NCBI GenBank assembly: GCA_947259885.1
Contig: CAMYNW010000010.1
Location: 1-64,000 of the forward strand
Direction of reading: 5' to 3'
Source: an uncultured Gammaproteobacteria bacterium
GTDB taxonomy: Bacteria > Pseudomonadota > Gammaproteobacteria > Arenicellales > Poriferihabitantaceae
Length of the DNA stretch: 64,000 nt
Shown: positions 51,543 to 61,282 of the stretch, one piece after another
Numbering within the stretch: position 1 is the first letter of the stretch
How the letters are laid out: every line of letters starts with the position of its first letter
Translations under genes and position numbers: made by a program
The notes under the pieces: model-generated
Seen by the model: the letters and a program-made list of their open reading frames with translations, nothing else
What the model was told of the DNA's origin: nothing
Database searches by the model: none

Positions 51543-53894
51543 ATGAATATTCAGTACAAGCCGTTTCCGCAATTGCATGAGCCGGGCCTTGGCAGTCATT
51601 GGCTGGGGCGGGAACGTTATGTAATACGCGGTGGTGCAGTAGTGGTTGTTCCCGTGATGGCGGGAGATCAGATTGAAGTCGTTGATCCTGAAGGATTGCA
51701 GTCAGCTCTGTTATCCGCTTTCAATTCGAAGGGGCAAAATATTACAGGCAGTTTAGGTATTGCCGTGAATACAACGGGTAGCGAGCTTGCAAGAATGCTC
51801 TCGATCAACGCTCCCGGTGCGCGCAAGATCAATAGAAAATTGGCTAAGTTTAAGATTGATCTATCCACCTCTCCCACTGCCGAGGTATTAACGGGAGAAA
51901 CGGAGGCGGGCAGCCTCCAAAGCATGGTTTGCGAGGAGGCGGGTATCCTAATTATTGGAGCGCCAGGAGAGCCCATGCAGGTAGACCATCAGAATGCCCC
52001 CACAGATCTCATTGCGTGGATTACCCGAAGTCGTCCCCAGGTCGATACCCTCAACGAGTTGCCTGATCCTCTCGCCGACCCGATAGAAGATTTCAGAATC
52101 AAGACAGCAACGGCACAGAGTTATCAGGTCAAAGCGGGTCAGTACATCCAGGTACTGGATATTGACGGTCGCCAATGTTCTGACTTTCAGTGTTTTGATC
52201 TCGCTAAACTTGACAAAGGGATTGAGAGATGTCTCGATGCTACGGCGACCCGAACGCTGATGGGATCCGCTTATCCTGGTCCGGGGCTCTATTCAAAGTT
52301 CTACAATGTTGATCTCGAACCCGTTGTCGAAGTGATGCAGGATACCTGTGGCCGTCACGACAGCTTCGGTCTGGCCTGTACTAGCAGATACTATGAAGAT
52401 ATGGGTTATCCCGGGCACCCCAATTGTTCGGATAATTTTAATTTTGCCCTGAGAGATTATCCTGTCGCACCGCGTAAAGGCTGGATGGCGATGAATCTAT
52501 TCTTCAATACATTCTTTGACGACGACTACCAGCTATATTTTGATGAGCCTTGGTCTAGACCGGGAGACTATGTATTGATGCGCGCGCTCAGGGATATGGT
52601 ATGTGTTTCGTCTGCTTGCCCGTGTGATATCGATGCTGCGAATGGTTGGAATCCAACGGACATACAGGTAAGAGTCTATGATGAAAACGAAACATTCAAG
52701 CGCGCTATTGCTTTTCGAAAAACCACTGATGCGGAACCCGTTATGACCCAGGAAACCGGTTTTCACCCGGAAACGTCGAAATTGACCCGTAATTTCGTTG
52801 AATACAATGGCTACTGGCTGGCCAATTGTTATACCAACCAGGGCGCGATAGAAGAGTACTGGGCATGTCGCCAGGCCGTCGCAATGATTGATCTGTCACC
52901 ACTGCGAAAATATGAGGTGCTTGGTCCAGATTCTGAGCAGCTGATGCAGATCTGCGTACCGCGGGATATGAAAAAGCTCGCTGTGGGGCAGGTAGTCTAC
53001 ACTGCGATGTGTAATCTGTCCGGTGGCATGATTGATGATGGGACCATCTTTCGACTTGGAAAGGATAATTTTCGCTGGATTGGAGGATGCGATGGGTCCG
53101 GTTTGTGGTTACGTGAACAGGCAGAGAAATTGGGTCTGCGAGTTTGGGTCAAGAACGCTTCCAGCCAACTTGCCAATCTACAGGTTCAGGGTCCAAAGTC
53201 GAAGGATGTGCTGAAAAAAGTTATCTGGACTCGGCCTGACCAGGCTTCAGTGGAAGAGCTAGCATGGTTTCGTTTTTCGATCGCACGGACGAATAATGAT
53301 ACTGGGCTCCCGATTCTGATCTCACGAACCGGATATACAGGAGAGCTTGGCTACGAAGTTTTTTGCCATCCCGATCATGCGCCTGAGGTGTGGCGCGCTA
53401 TTGCTCTCGCAGGAGAAGATGAAGGGATTAAACCTATTGGGCTTGAAGCCCTAGACATGCTCAGGATTGAGGCCGGGCTGATCTTTGCCGGCCACGAGTT
53501 TTGTGAACAGACCGACCCTTTTGAAGCTGGAATACCGTTCTCCGTGCCTCTAAAAACCAAGGCAGATGATTTCATTGGCCGCGCTGCGTTGGAAAAACGT
53601 AAAGCGAGCCCACAACGAAAGTTGGTGGGTCTTGAGCTTTCAGGTAAGGAACCGGCGGCTCATGGTGAGGGTGTTTTCGCTGGTAGATACCAGGTCGGCG
53701 AGATCACCAGTGCAACAATCTCTCCGATTCTGGGAAAGAACATTGCGCTTTGTAAGATGAATATCGAGTATGCTGAAAATGGAACTGAACTCGAGGTTGG
53801 AAAGCTGGACGGACACCAGAAACGAATCCCGTCTATAGTAGTTCCGTTCCCACATTTCGATCCGACCAAGGAGAGGGTAAAGGGACACTATTGA
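51543..53894 (+). CDS. tdm: DUF1989-GcvT fusion protein, trimethylamine-N-oxide demethylase-like
   Basis: 783 aa; N-terminal DUF1989-type (GQYIQVLDIDGRQCSDFQCFD, ...CPCDIDAANGWNPTDIQVRVYDEN), C-terminal aminomethyltransferase (LSRTGYTGELGYEVF-type, GLEALDMLRIEAGLIFAGHEF). Confidence 0.82.
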   Translation: MNIQYKPFPQLHEPGLGSHWLGRERYVIRGGAVVVVPVMAGDQIEVVDPEGLQSALLSAFNSKGQNITGSLGIAVNTTGSELARMLSINAPGARKINRKLAKFKIDLSTSPTAEVLTGETEAGSLQSMVCEEAGILIIGAPGEPMQVDHQNAPTDLIAWITRSRPQVDTLNELPDPLADPIEDFRIKTATAQSYQVKAGQYIQVLDIDGRQCSDFQCFDLAKLDKGIERCLDATATRTLMGSAYPGPGLYSKFYNVDLEPVVEVMQDTCGRHDSFGLACTSRYYEDMGYPGHPNCSDNFNFALRDYPVAPRKGWMAMNLFFNTFFDDDYQLYFDEPWSRPGDYVLMRALRDMVCVSSACPCDIDAANGWNPTDIQVRVYDENETFKRAIAFRKTTDAEPVMTQETGFHPETSKLTRNFVEYNGYWLANCYTNQGAIEEYWACRQAVAMIDLSPLRKYEVLGPDSEQLMQICVPRDMKKLAVGQVVYTAMCNLSGGMIDDGTIFRLGKDNFRWIGGCDGSGLWLREQAEKLGLRVWVKNASSQLANLQVQGPKSKDVLKKVIWTRPDQASVEELAWFRFSIARTNNDTGLPILISRTGYTGELGYEVFCHPDHAPEVWRAIALAGEDEGIKPIGLEALDMLRIEAGLIFAGHEFCEQTDPFEAGIPFSVPLKTKADDFIGRAALEKRKASPQRKLVGLELSGKEPAAHGEGVFAGRYQVGEITSATISPILGKNIALCKMNIEYAENGTELEVGKLDGHQKRIPSIVVPFPHFDPTKERVKGHY

Positions 53895-53926
53895 ACTGTA
53901 AGTGATCAATCACCTCGCGCTATTTG

Positions 53927-54382
53927 TTATTCAATCCTTACCGCCAGTACGTCACAGGGTGCATCTTTAAGCAGTTCGTTCGCTGTCGAACCGGAAAAGA
54001 AAAGTGAAAGCCCATGGCGGCCATGGCTTCCCGAGATGATCAGATCCGCTCCGGCTGCCTCGGCAGTTTCGTGAATCGTGTTTCGGGTATTCGGTGATTC
54101 GATCACTTCATAACCGCTTACAATTTCTCCCAGCCTTGAAGCCTGCTGAGAAAGCTGCTGGTTTGCTTCATCGATGGATTGCTGGTGCTCTTCATCGGTA
54201 GGTGTTGGAGGAAACGGCGCGCCGCCGATTACTCCGGGTGCGGCAATTGGCGGTAGAGGCTCAACCACGTGAATCAAATGAAGCCGGGCCGAGCAGCTGT
54301 TGGCCAGGTCAAGTGCTCGACTGCAAACTTCCAGACTTGTGTCGTCGTTATCCACTGCAACGATGATAGTTTGGTAGGGCAT
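53927..54382 (-). CDS. Universal stress protein (UspA family)
   Basis: YQTIIVAVDNDDTSLEVCSRAL; ADLIISGSHGRHGLSLFFSGSTANELLKDAPCDVLAVR. Confidence 0.9.
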   Translation of the reverse strand: MPYQTIIVAVDNDDTSLEVCSRALDLANSCSARLHLIHVVEPLPPIAAPGVIGGAPFPPTPTDEEHQQSIDEANQQLSQQASRLGEIVSGYEVIESPNTRNTIHETAEAAGADLIISGSHGRHGLSLFFSGSTANELLKDAPCDVLAVRIE

Positions 54383-54668
54383 ATTAATTGATTATCGGTG
54401 TTCGGAAGTTCTATTCTACCACTGACGACAAAGTTGAACTTTTTATTCTACCAATCCGACTAGACATGCACTCTCAGTTAGTTAAAGTTCTAAGAGCGTA
54501 TTAATGCATAAGAAAATTAAATTATTTCATGTGTTCAGGCTTTAATTTTTGTTAGTTCCGATCGTAGATTCTTGGATAAAGGGCAAAACATCAGAATATA
54601 TTTGCTAAATTGTTAAATTGTTTTTAAGTGTTGAGTATTGCAATATGTTGTCTGTATTCAATAGTTTC

Positions 54669-54726
54669 AGGAATGTTTAACGATAATTAGCAGCACTGTC
54701 TAGTGACTGCTAACTTAAACATTCCT
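54669..54726. repeat. 58-bp compound inverted repeat
   Basis: AGGAATGTTTAA...TTAAACATTCCT outer 12-bp perfect arms; inner TTAGCAGCACT-GTCT-AGTGACTGCTAA hairpin with one bulged A. Confidence 0.85.
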
Positions 54727-54801
54727 CTCGATAAGGTAAACTAAACACCCATTTACTGATCAAAAATATATAACAGGATCTTTAGATGTCAGGAGGTAAT
54801 T

Positions 54802-55434
54802 ATGTTTGATAACGCTTCAAACAAAACATTAATGACGACTGGATGTGTTAAGGATTATTTTTACCAGTCGTTGAATAAAGTTTGTGAACGACGCAGCACT
54901 GATGCTAGTGACTCTTCACTTGCATATATTGTCAATTTGCTGGACCAATATGTGCGCGTGGATCAATTATTCGAATGGAACCAGGATACGGGCTATGGTT
55001 TACAACCTTTAGCATTGATGTATGGCGAAGCGGTCAATGCGCGTGATGAGCAGCACCGCATTTCGGCATTGCGGAGGCTGGGAGATATAGCACTTTTCAT
55101 TTCCGGATTATTTGTAACCAGCCTGGTTAGAAAACCTGTTGATGTTAACTACTATATAAAGATGGGTGGCGGCGCCTATGGGTGGCTGTCTGAGAGTTTA
55201 CAAAGGCAATCTAGATCGTCACTGAACCCTGAAGTTTTCCGTGAACTGTCGCAGCAGTTCGGAGAGTTTGTTGGGGTACTTGATGAGTTTGCAGATACTT
55301 CGAGTTTAAGAAGTGATAAGGATATGCTGAAACTTTATGAAGATTGGCTAAGCAGCAACGACCCAGCTACCGCATCAAAACTTTCACAAACGAGTGTTGC
55401 AAGCAACGGAACTGAGAAAAACTTAATACATTGA
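54802..55434 (+). CDS. Hypothetical protein (210 aa)
   Basis: Clean ORF with upstream AGGAGG; translationally overlaps next ORF. Confidence 0.65.
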   Translation: MFDNASNKTLMTTGCVKDYFYQSLNKVCERRSTDASDSSLAYIVNLLDQYVRVDQLFEWNQDTGYGLQPLALMYGEAVNARDEQHRISALRRLGDIALFISGLFVTSLVRKPVDVNYYIKMGGGAYGWLSESLQRQSRSSLNPEVFRELSQQFGEFVGVLDEFADTSSLRSDKDMLKLYEDWLSSNDPATASKLSQTSVASNGTEKNLIH

Positions 55435-56102
55435 AGGTTCTTAAATCCATTCAGGATTTGCTTCATCTCGTGTATGACCTCAATCTGACTCATCGCGTGG
55501 ACGATTTTCTGATCACCGATCAGGATTACGCTGCGCAGCTTGATAACAGTTCAAATTCACGAGTGACTGATGAAAAGTTGCTCGTCCTTCAAAATGAAGG
55601 CGAATTACTAATATCCCTGTACCTGGCCGAAGAACTGTTATCTTCTTTACACGAGAACGATCCTTTTGAACAGTTACATGATCATAACCTTGGCTCTTTT
55701 TGCACAGCCCTTGAAGGGGTTAGCCATTTCGTCTACTTGGCCTGGAACGCGAGTCATGACAGAAGCGTCAGTCAGCTTGAGCTCGAGCTGCAGGCGGAAG
55801 TGGATAAATTCGTGGCGATTGTCTATCTGGCCAATGGTCAACACGGATCTATAGAGCTACAGCACTTGCGCAACTGGCTGTTTCGCCGCTGCCGTTTTGA
55901 TTCGGAACTGAAGCCGGACGAGCTTCAACGTTATCAGACTGCCAACAGCTATGCCTCCCAGTTTTGTTCACGCTTGCAGCATCAACCTCCGGGATCCGGG
56001 GTTCACGAATTTGATTTTAGTGAGCTAAGACGCTTTTATAGGAAGCGACATCTAGACAAATTGAACCAGTGCGAGTCCACTTCGTTAATTAGAGGACCAT
56101 AA
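55431..56102 (+). CDS. Hypothetical protein (223 aa)
   Basis: 4-nt overlap with preceding ORF; no recognised domain. Confidence 0.65.
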   Translation: MKVLKSIQDLLHLVYDLNLTHRVDDFLITDQDYAAQLDNSSNSRVTDEKLLVLQNEGELLISLYLAEELLSSLHENDPFEQLHDHNLGSFCTALEGVSHFVYLAWNASHDRSVSQLELELQAEVDKFVAIVYLANGQHGSIELQHLRNWLFRRCRFDSELKPDELQRYQTANSYASQFCSRLQHQPPGSGVHEFDFSELRRFYRKRHLDKLNQCESTSLIRGP

Positions 56103-56139
56103 ATTCAGCATGAAATACATTTGTATCGTTGCAACTGCA

Positions 56140-56970
56140 CTAGTCGGACCCAAAATCTGTAAAATATCTTTCTAGTTCTGAAAAGCCAATGGCACCTGAT
56201 GAAAACTTGAACGTGCTGTGTTGTTTCATTTCTGCTGCTGCTTTAATAAATGCCCCATATGCTGTTCGAAACAGGGCTGAACCGACGCTCACACGTTTAA
56301 CGCCTGCTTTTTCAAGTTCGTTGACTCCAAATGTAGATCCAGGCATACCCATCACAACATTTACCGGTTTGGTGACCGAAGCGCAGACGCTTCGAATCAT
56401 GCCTAAATCCCGCAGTCCAGGTGCATAAAGCACATCGGCCCCTGCATCTTCGAAGGCTTGAAGTCGTTTGATGGTGTCCTCGAGATCTGGACAGCCCCAT
56501 AAAAAGTTTTCACATCGAGCGGTGAGCACAAAGTCATCTGTCAGATTCTGTTTTGCTTCCGAGGCTGCCTGAATTCGTTCTACTGCCAATCCAAATTTAA
56601 AGATCGGGTCGTCGTGTCTGTTTGTGTGATCTTCGATCGAGCAACCGGCTAGGCCGGTAGTGGCTGCATCATGAATAGTTTTCGCGACTAGCTCTGGGGT
56701 GTCACCAAATCCTTTTTCGAGATCTGCAGATACAGGTAGATTAGTAGCCCCAACAACATCACGACAGTGTGCGAGCACCTGCTCGCGTGATATCTCGCCT
56801 TCTTTGCGGCCGAGAGAGTATGCCAACCCTGCACTCGTAGTTGCTAACGCCTCAAAGCCCATCGAAGCTAAGATCCGAGCAGTTCCTGCATCCCACGGAT
56901 TGGGAATGATGAAGGTTCCGGGTCGATTGTGTAGTGCTCGAAATTTAGCGTTCTTCTGCTGCTGATTCAT
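56140..56970 (-). CDS. Isocitrate lyase/phosphoenolpyruvate mutase superfamily protein
   Basis: IIPNPWDAGTARILASMGFEALATTSAGLAYSLG, PVSADLEKGFGDTPE, GCSIEDHTN, LTARCENFLWG. Confidence 0.9.
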   Translation of the reverse strand: MNQQQKNAKFRALHNRPGTFIIPNPWDAGTARILASMGFEALATTSAGLAYSLGRKEGEISREQVLAHCRDVVGATNLPVSADLEKGFGDTPELVAKTIHDAATTGLAGCSIEDHTNRHDDPIFKFGLAVERIQAASEAKQNLTDDFVLTARCENFLWGCPDLEDTIKRLQAFEDAGADVLYAPGLRDLGMIRSVCASVTKPVNVVMGMPGSTFGVNELEKAGVKRVSVGSALFRTAYGAFIKAAAEMKQHSTFKFSSGAIGFSELERYFTDFGSD

Positions 56971-57187
56971 ATACCCACTCCTGGTGTTACAAATTTATGT
57001 TGATAACGTGGCAGTTAAACAATTTGGCCTGCTCACCGAGCAAAGGCAACATTGAATTTTAATGATTCGGAATTGCATCAGGATGACGTGATGCTGGAAT
57101 ATGCTGTACCAGAGCGCGGTAAGATTGATATAAATCCAACTGCATACTTATTTAGTATACTTAGAGTACAACATACAATAAATTGAT

Positions 57188-58615
57188 GTGAATTCCACCA
57201 AGCCATTTTTCGATGAGATGTTCGGTCGTGATGATATTTTGCGGCAACCATATAAAAATTATCAGAAATGGATTGCCGACGAAGATATTCGTCGGTTGCG
57301 CAAGAAATCCTTAGAAGCCGAAGCCTATTTTAGAAGTACCGGCATTACATTTAATGTCTACGGACAGGAAGAAGAAGCCGAGCGCCTTATTCCTTTTGAT
57401 ATCGTCCCTAGAATTATTTCCGGGCATGAATGGAATCGCTTGACCCGGGGAATTATTCAACGGGTCAAGGCAATGAACGCTTTCCTGCACGATATTTATC
57501 ATCGCCAGGAAATTCTCAAAGCAGGGCGCATCCCGCTAGAGCTGATCGCAGAAAATGAAGTTTTTGTTCCACAGATGATTGGTGTATCGCCTCCAGGGGG
57601 TGTCTATACGCATATTGTGGGCGTAGATATAGTCAGGACTGACGAAAACCAATTTTATGTTCTTGAAGACAATACGAGGACACCATCCGGTGTGTCTTAC
57701 ATGTTGGAGAATCGGGAAACAATGTTACAGATGTTTCCCGAGTTGTTTTCAAATAACAGAATTCAGAACGTCAGCGATTACCCCAAAAGTCTACACCGTT
57801 CACTATCAGCGTGCGCGCCACCGGCCTGTAACGGAAAACCCGTGGTTGCGATACTGACACCCGGAATCCATAACTCGGCGTATTTTGAGCACTCGTTTTT
57901 GGCTGATCAGATGGGGGCTGAGCTGGTCGAAGGTAATGATCTGAAGCTTGTCGACGGGCGGATTTGTATGCGCACTACTCAAGGTTTTACCCCGATCGAT
58001 GTCCTTTATCGTCGTGTTGATGACGAATACCTGGATCCTCTCAGCTTTAATCCTCGCTCGCTTTTAGGTGTTCCCGGCGTCATGGATATATACCGCTCGG
58101 GCGGGATTACCCTTGCCAATGCGCCAGGTAACGGCATATCAGACGACAAAGCTATTTATTCCTACATGCCGGATATCATAGAGTTTTACACGGGTGAAAA
58201 AGCGATACTGGAAAACGTGCCGACCTGGCGCTGCTCTGAACAAGAGTCACTATCTTACGTGCTGGATAACTTATCTGATCTGGTGGTAAAAGAGGTCCAT
58301 GGCTCGGGGGGCTACGGCATGCTGGTAGGGCCGGCGGCAAGCAAGAGGGAGATTCGCACCTTTGCCACCAAGCTTAAGCAAAAACCAGCAAATTATATTG
58401 CTCAACCAACCCTCTCACTGTCCACCGTTCCGGTACTTACAAGACAAGGGCTAGCGCCACGTCACGTCGATCTTCGTCCTTTTGTGTTGGTATCTCCTGA
58501 TAAGATCGATATCATGCCTGGGGGACTGACGAGAGTAGCACTGAAGGAGGGATCTTTAGTGGTTAATTCCAGTCAGGGTGGTGGCACCAAGGACACCTGG
58601 GTTTTAGAGGAATAA
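57188..58615 (+). CDS. Circularly permuted ATP-grasp protein of Anbu-type cluster
   Basis: NAFLHDIYHRQEILKAGRIPLELI, YVLEDNTRTPSGVSYMLENRETM, VVKEVHGSGGYGMLVGP; GTG start. Confidence 0.88.
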   Translation: MNSTKPFFDEMFGRDDILRQPYKNYQKWIADEDIRRLRKKSLEAEAYFRSTGITFNVYGQEEEAERLIPFDIVPRIISGHEWNRLTRGIIQRVKAMNAFLHDIYHRQEILKAGRIPLELIAENEVFVPQMIGVSPPGGVYTHIVGVDIVRTDENQFYVLEDNTRTPSGVSYMLENRETMLQMFPELFSNNRIQNVSDYPKSLHRSLSACAPPACNGKPVVAILTPGIHNSAYFEHSFLADQMGAELVEGNDLKLVDGRICMRTTQGFTPIDVLYRRVDDEYLDPLSFNPRSLLGVPGVMDIYRSGGITLANAPGNGISDDKAIYSYMPDIIEFYTGEKAILENVPTWRCSEQESLSYVLDNLSDLVVKEVHGSGGYGMLVGPAASKREIRTFATKLKQKPANYIAQPTLSLSTVPVLTRQGLAPRHVDLRPFVLVSPDKIDIMPGGLTRVALKEGSLVVNSSQGGGTKDTWVLEE

Positions 58616-58618
58616 TCC

Positions 58619-59560
58619 ATGCTTGGAAGAACCGCGGGAGGATTATTCTGGATGTTTCGTTATCTCGAACGTAGTGAAAATATTGCTCGGTTGGTGGACG
58701 CAGGATTCAGAATCGCACTGACCAGATTTGATGCTGCTGATGACGAGTGGGCGTCGGTAGTTGAGACCTCGGGTGTCAAGGGGCTGTATCTGGAGCAACA
58801 TGATCAATTTGATGCGACCAGTGTGATCAACTTTTTGTTACGAGACAAATCCAATCCGTCTAGTGTGATTTCGGTAGTTGATATGGCGCGTAATAACGCG
58901 CGCATGGTGCGTGCGTCATTGACCCGCGAAGTTTGGGAAGCGACCAACAACTGCTGGATGACGCTCAAGTCTGTAATGGCTCGCCCGGTTAAGGAGCGGG
59001 AACTGCCTGAAGTATTAGACGTCATTCGGAAGCAGAGTGCCCAGGTCCGTGGGGCGCTCCACGGTACTATGTTGCGTAACGATATTTTTAACTTTGCACG
59101 GCTTGGAACGTTTCTTGAGCGTGCCGATAGCACTGCCAGAATTCTCGATGTCAAATACTACGTTCTTTTGCCATCAGCCAACTACGTTGGATCTTCCCTC
59201 GATAATGTGCAGTGGGAAACTATCCTTCGATCAGTGTCGGCGATGCGATCTTATCGCTGGCTATACAAAGGCGAAATCAGTCCTAAAGGGATCGCAGATT
59301 TTTTAATTATGGACCATAGAATGCCCAGGTCACTCGCTTTCTGCTACGCGAAAATTGATGATAACTTGCGCTTTCTTTCCAAGGACTATGATTTCGATGC
59401 GCCCTGTCGCGAACTTGCGGAGACGATTTACTCAAGATTTTCTAACCAAAGTATCGATGCCGTATTTGAATTTGGCCTGCATGAGTTCATCGAGTCTTTT
59501 CTCAGTGACAACGACGCGCTTTATCAGCAGATCCAACGCGATTATGGTTTTTACGGATAA
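58619..59560 (+). CDS. Alpha-E domain-containing protein
   Basis: MLGRTAGGLFWMFRYLERSENIARLVDAGFR; follows ATP-grasp gene. Confidence 0.88.
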   Translation: MLGRTAGGLFWMFRYLERSENIARLVDAGFRIALTRFDAADDEWASVVETSGVKGLYLEQHDQFDATSVINFLLRDKSNPSSVISVVDMARNNARMVRASLTREVWEATNNCWMTLKSVMARPVKERELPEVLDVIRKQSAQVRGALHGTMLRNDIFNFARLGTFLERADSTARILDVKYYVLLPSANYVGSSLDNVQWETILRSVSAMRSYRWLYKGEISPKGIADFLIMDHRMPRSLAFCYAKIDDNLRFLSKDYDFDAPCRELAETIYSRFSNQSIDAVFEFGLHEFIESFLSDNDALYQQIQRDYGFYG

Positions 59561-59564
59561 CCGT

Positions 59565-60365
59565 ATGCGCCTGAAGATATCACATCACACCAGCTACCAT
59601 TACGATGAACCGGTGCAGTATGCTCTGCAACAGTTGCGGCTAACGCCAAAAACAAATGTCAGCCAGAAAGTAATTTCATGGTCCACAACTATCAAGGGTG
59701 GTCGGGAAGAAGTTGAGTTTGATGACCATAATAATAACCGTGTTGTCTTGATCAGCTTCGAACCCGGGTGTCAATCTGTCAGTTTCCTGTCTGAAGGGGA
59801 GGTAGAAACCACGGACACTTCAGGCATTATAGGCAAACACGGTGGATATGCACCGCTATGGTATTTTAAAAGATACACTGAGTTGACGACTCCGGGACCG
59901 CATGTCAGAAGTCTTGTAAAAGAACTCGGCAATGATTTTTGTGACGACGTAAATAAAATGCATGAACTTTCTGAGCTTGTGGAACGTAAGGTTGTATATG
60001 AAACCGGCCGAACAGATTCGTCGACAAAGGCTGAAGATACCTTGGAGGTGGGGCACGGTGTGTGTCAGGATCATACCCATGTGTTTATTTGTGCCGTTCG
60101 ATTGATGGGTCTTCCGGCACGCTACGTAAGTGGGTATTTGATGATAGACGACCGAATTGATCAGGAGGCAAGTCACGCCTGGGCAGAAGTGTATATTAGC
60201 GATGTGGGGTGGATAGGCTTTGATGTTTCTAATAGAATCTCCCCAGACCATCGATATGTCCGCGTTGCGACCGGCCTTGACTATAGAGAGGCAGCACCCA
60301 TTTCAGGGATGCGATATGGAGATAGTTCTGAATCGATGGAAGTTTCGCTCCAGGTTCAGCAGTAA
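59565..60365 (+). CDS. Transglutaminase-like family protein
   Basis: MRLKISHHTSYHYDEPVQYALQQLRLTP; GHGVCQDHTHVFICAVRLMGLPARYVSGYL (Cys-His-Asp); start chosen at ATG 59565. Confidence 0.9.
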   Translation: MRLKISHHTSYHYDEPVQYALQQLRLTPKTNVSQKVISWSTTIKGGREEVEFDDHNNNRVVLISFEPGCQSVSFLSEGEVETTDTSGIIGKHGGYAPLWYFKRYTELTTPGPHVRSLVKELGNDFCDDVNKMHELSELVERKVVYETGRTDSSTKAEDTLEVGHGVCQDHTHVFICAVRLMGLPARYVSGYLMIDDRIDQEASHAWAEVYISDVGWIGFDVSNRISPDHRYVRVATGLDYREAAPISGMRYGDSSESMEVSLQVQQ

Positions 60366-60394
60366 TTCTTTTCTAATAATCCAAAAAATAAAAC

Positions 60395-61126
60395 ATGACC
60401 TATTGTGTTGGATTGCGCCTGAAAAAAGGCCTGGTTTTCATGTCTGACACAAGGACCAATGCTGGCGTCGACAATGTTTCGGTGTTTCGTAAGATGGCTT
60501 CCTGGGAAAACCCCGGGGAAAGAGTCATTACACTATTGGCTGCGGGTAACCTGGCTACCACTCAGTCGGTAATCAGTTTGCTCGACGAACGAACCAAAGC
60601 GCCCGCTGAAAGATCCCCTTCTATTCTCGAAGTGCCCACGATGTTTCAAGTGGCGCGGCTGGTAGGAGACTCTTTAAAGGATGTTATCCAGAAAAACGCA
60701 GATTCAGGACAAACAGCGGATTCAAGCTTCAATGCAACCGTTATCGTTGGCGGACAGATTGCGACCAGCGAACCTACTCTATTTATGGTGTATCCAGAAG
60801 GAAACTTTATCGAATCGTCTAATGACACGCCTTTCTTCCAGATTGGCGAAACCAAGTACGGCAAACCAATTCTTGTTCGAGCCTATGATCAGAAAATGGA
60901 CTTTGGGGATGCCGTGAAACTTTTAATGGTTTCTTTTGATTCCACAATCAAGGCAAATTTGTCAGTCGGACTTCCGCTGGATTTGCAGATCTATGATAAA
61001 GACTCATTGCGTATTAGCTATCAAAAACGTATTGATTCCGATAATGAATATTATCAGCTGATTTCAAATGGGTGGGGACAAGCGCTTAAGGAAGCATTCC
61101 AGTCTTTGCCAGATTATACTTTGTGA
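60395..61126 (+). CDS. Anbu-type (ancestral beta-subunit) proteasome-like peptidase
   Basis: MTYCVGLRLKKGLVFMSDTRTNAGVDNVSVFRKM with Thr2 after Met; linked to ATP-grasp, alpha-E and transglutaminase genes. Confidence 0.9.
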   Translation: MTYCVGLRLKKGLVFMSDTRTNAGVDNVSVFRKMASWENPGERVITLLAAGNLATTQSVISLLDERTKAPAERSPSILEVPTMFQVARLVGDSLKDVIQKNADSGQTADSSFNATVIVGGQIATSEPTLFMVYPEGNFIESSNDTPFFQIGETKYGKPILVRAYDQKMDFGDAVKLLMVSFDSTIKANLSVGLPLDLQIYDKDSLRISYQKRIDSDNEYYQLISNGWGQALKEAFQSLPDYTL

Positions 61127-61282
61127 GCATTTCGACTTCACTTTTTTAGGGTGGTAATAGTTTGTGATGCGGCTTCGCGCCTAGTACTAATTGAGTCTAT
61201 TCAGGAGTATTTCCCGGGCGTTAAAAAGGGTATATTTGTAAAATGTTAAATTAAACCACTACATCATTTACTGGAGAAGATA

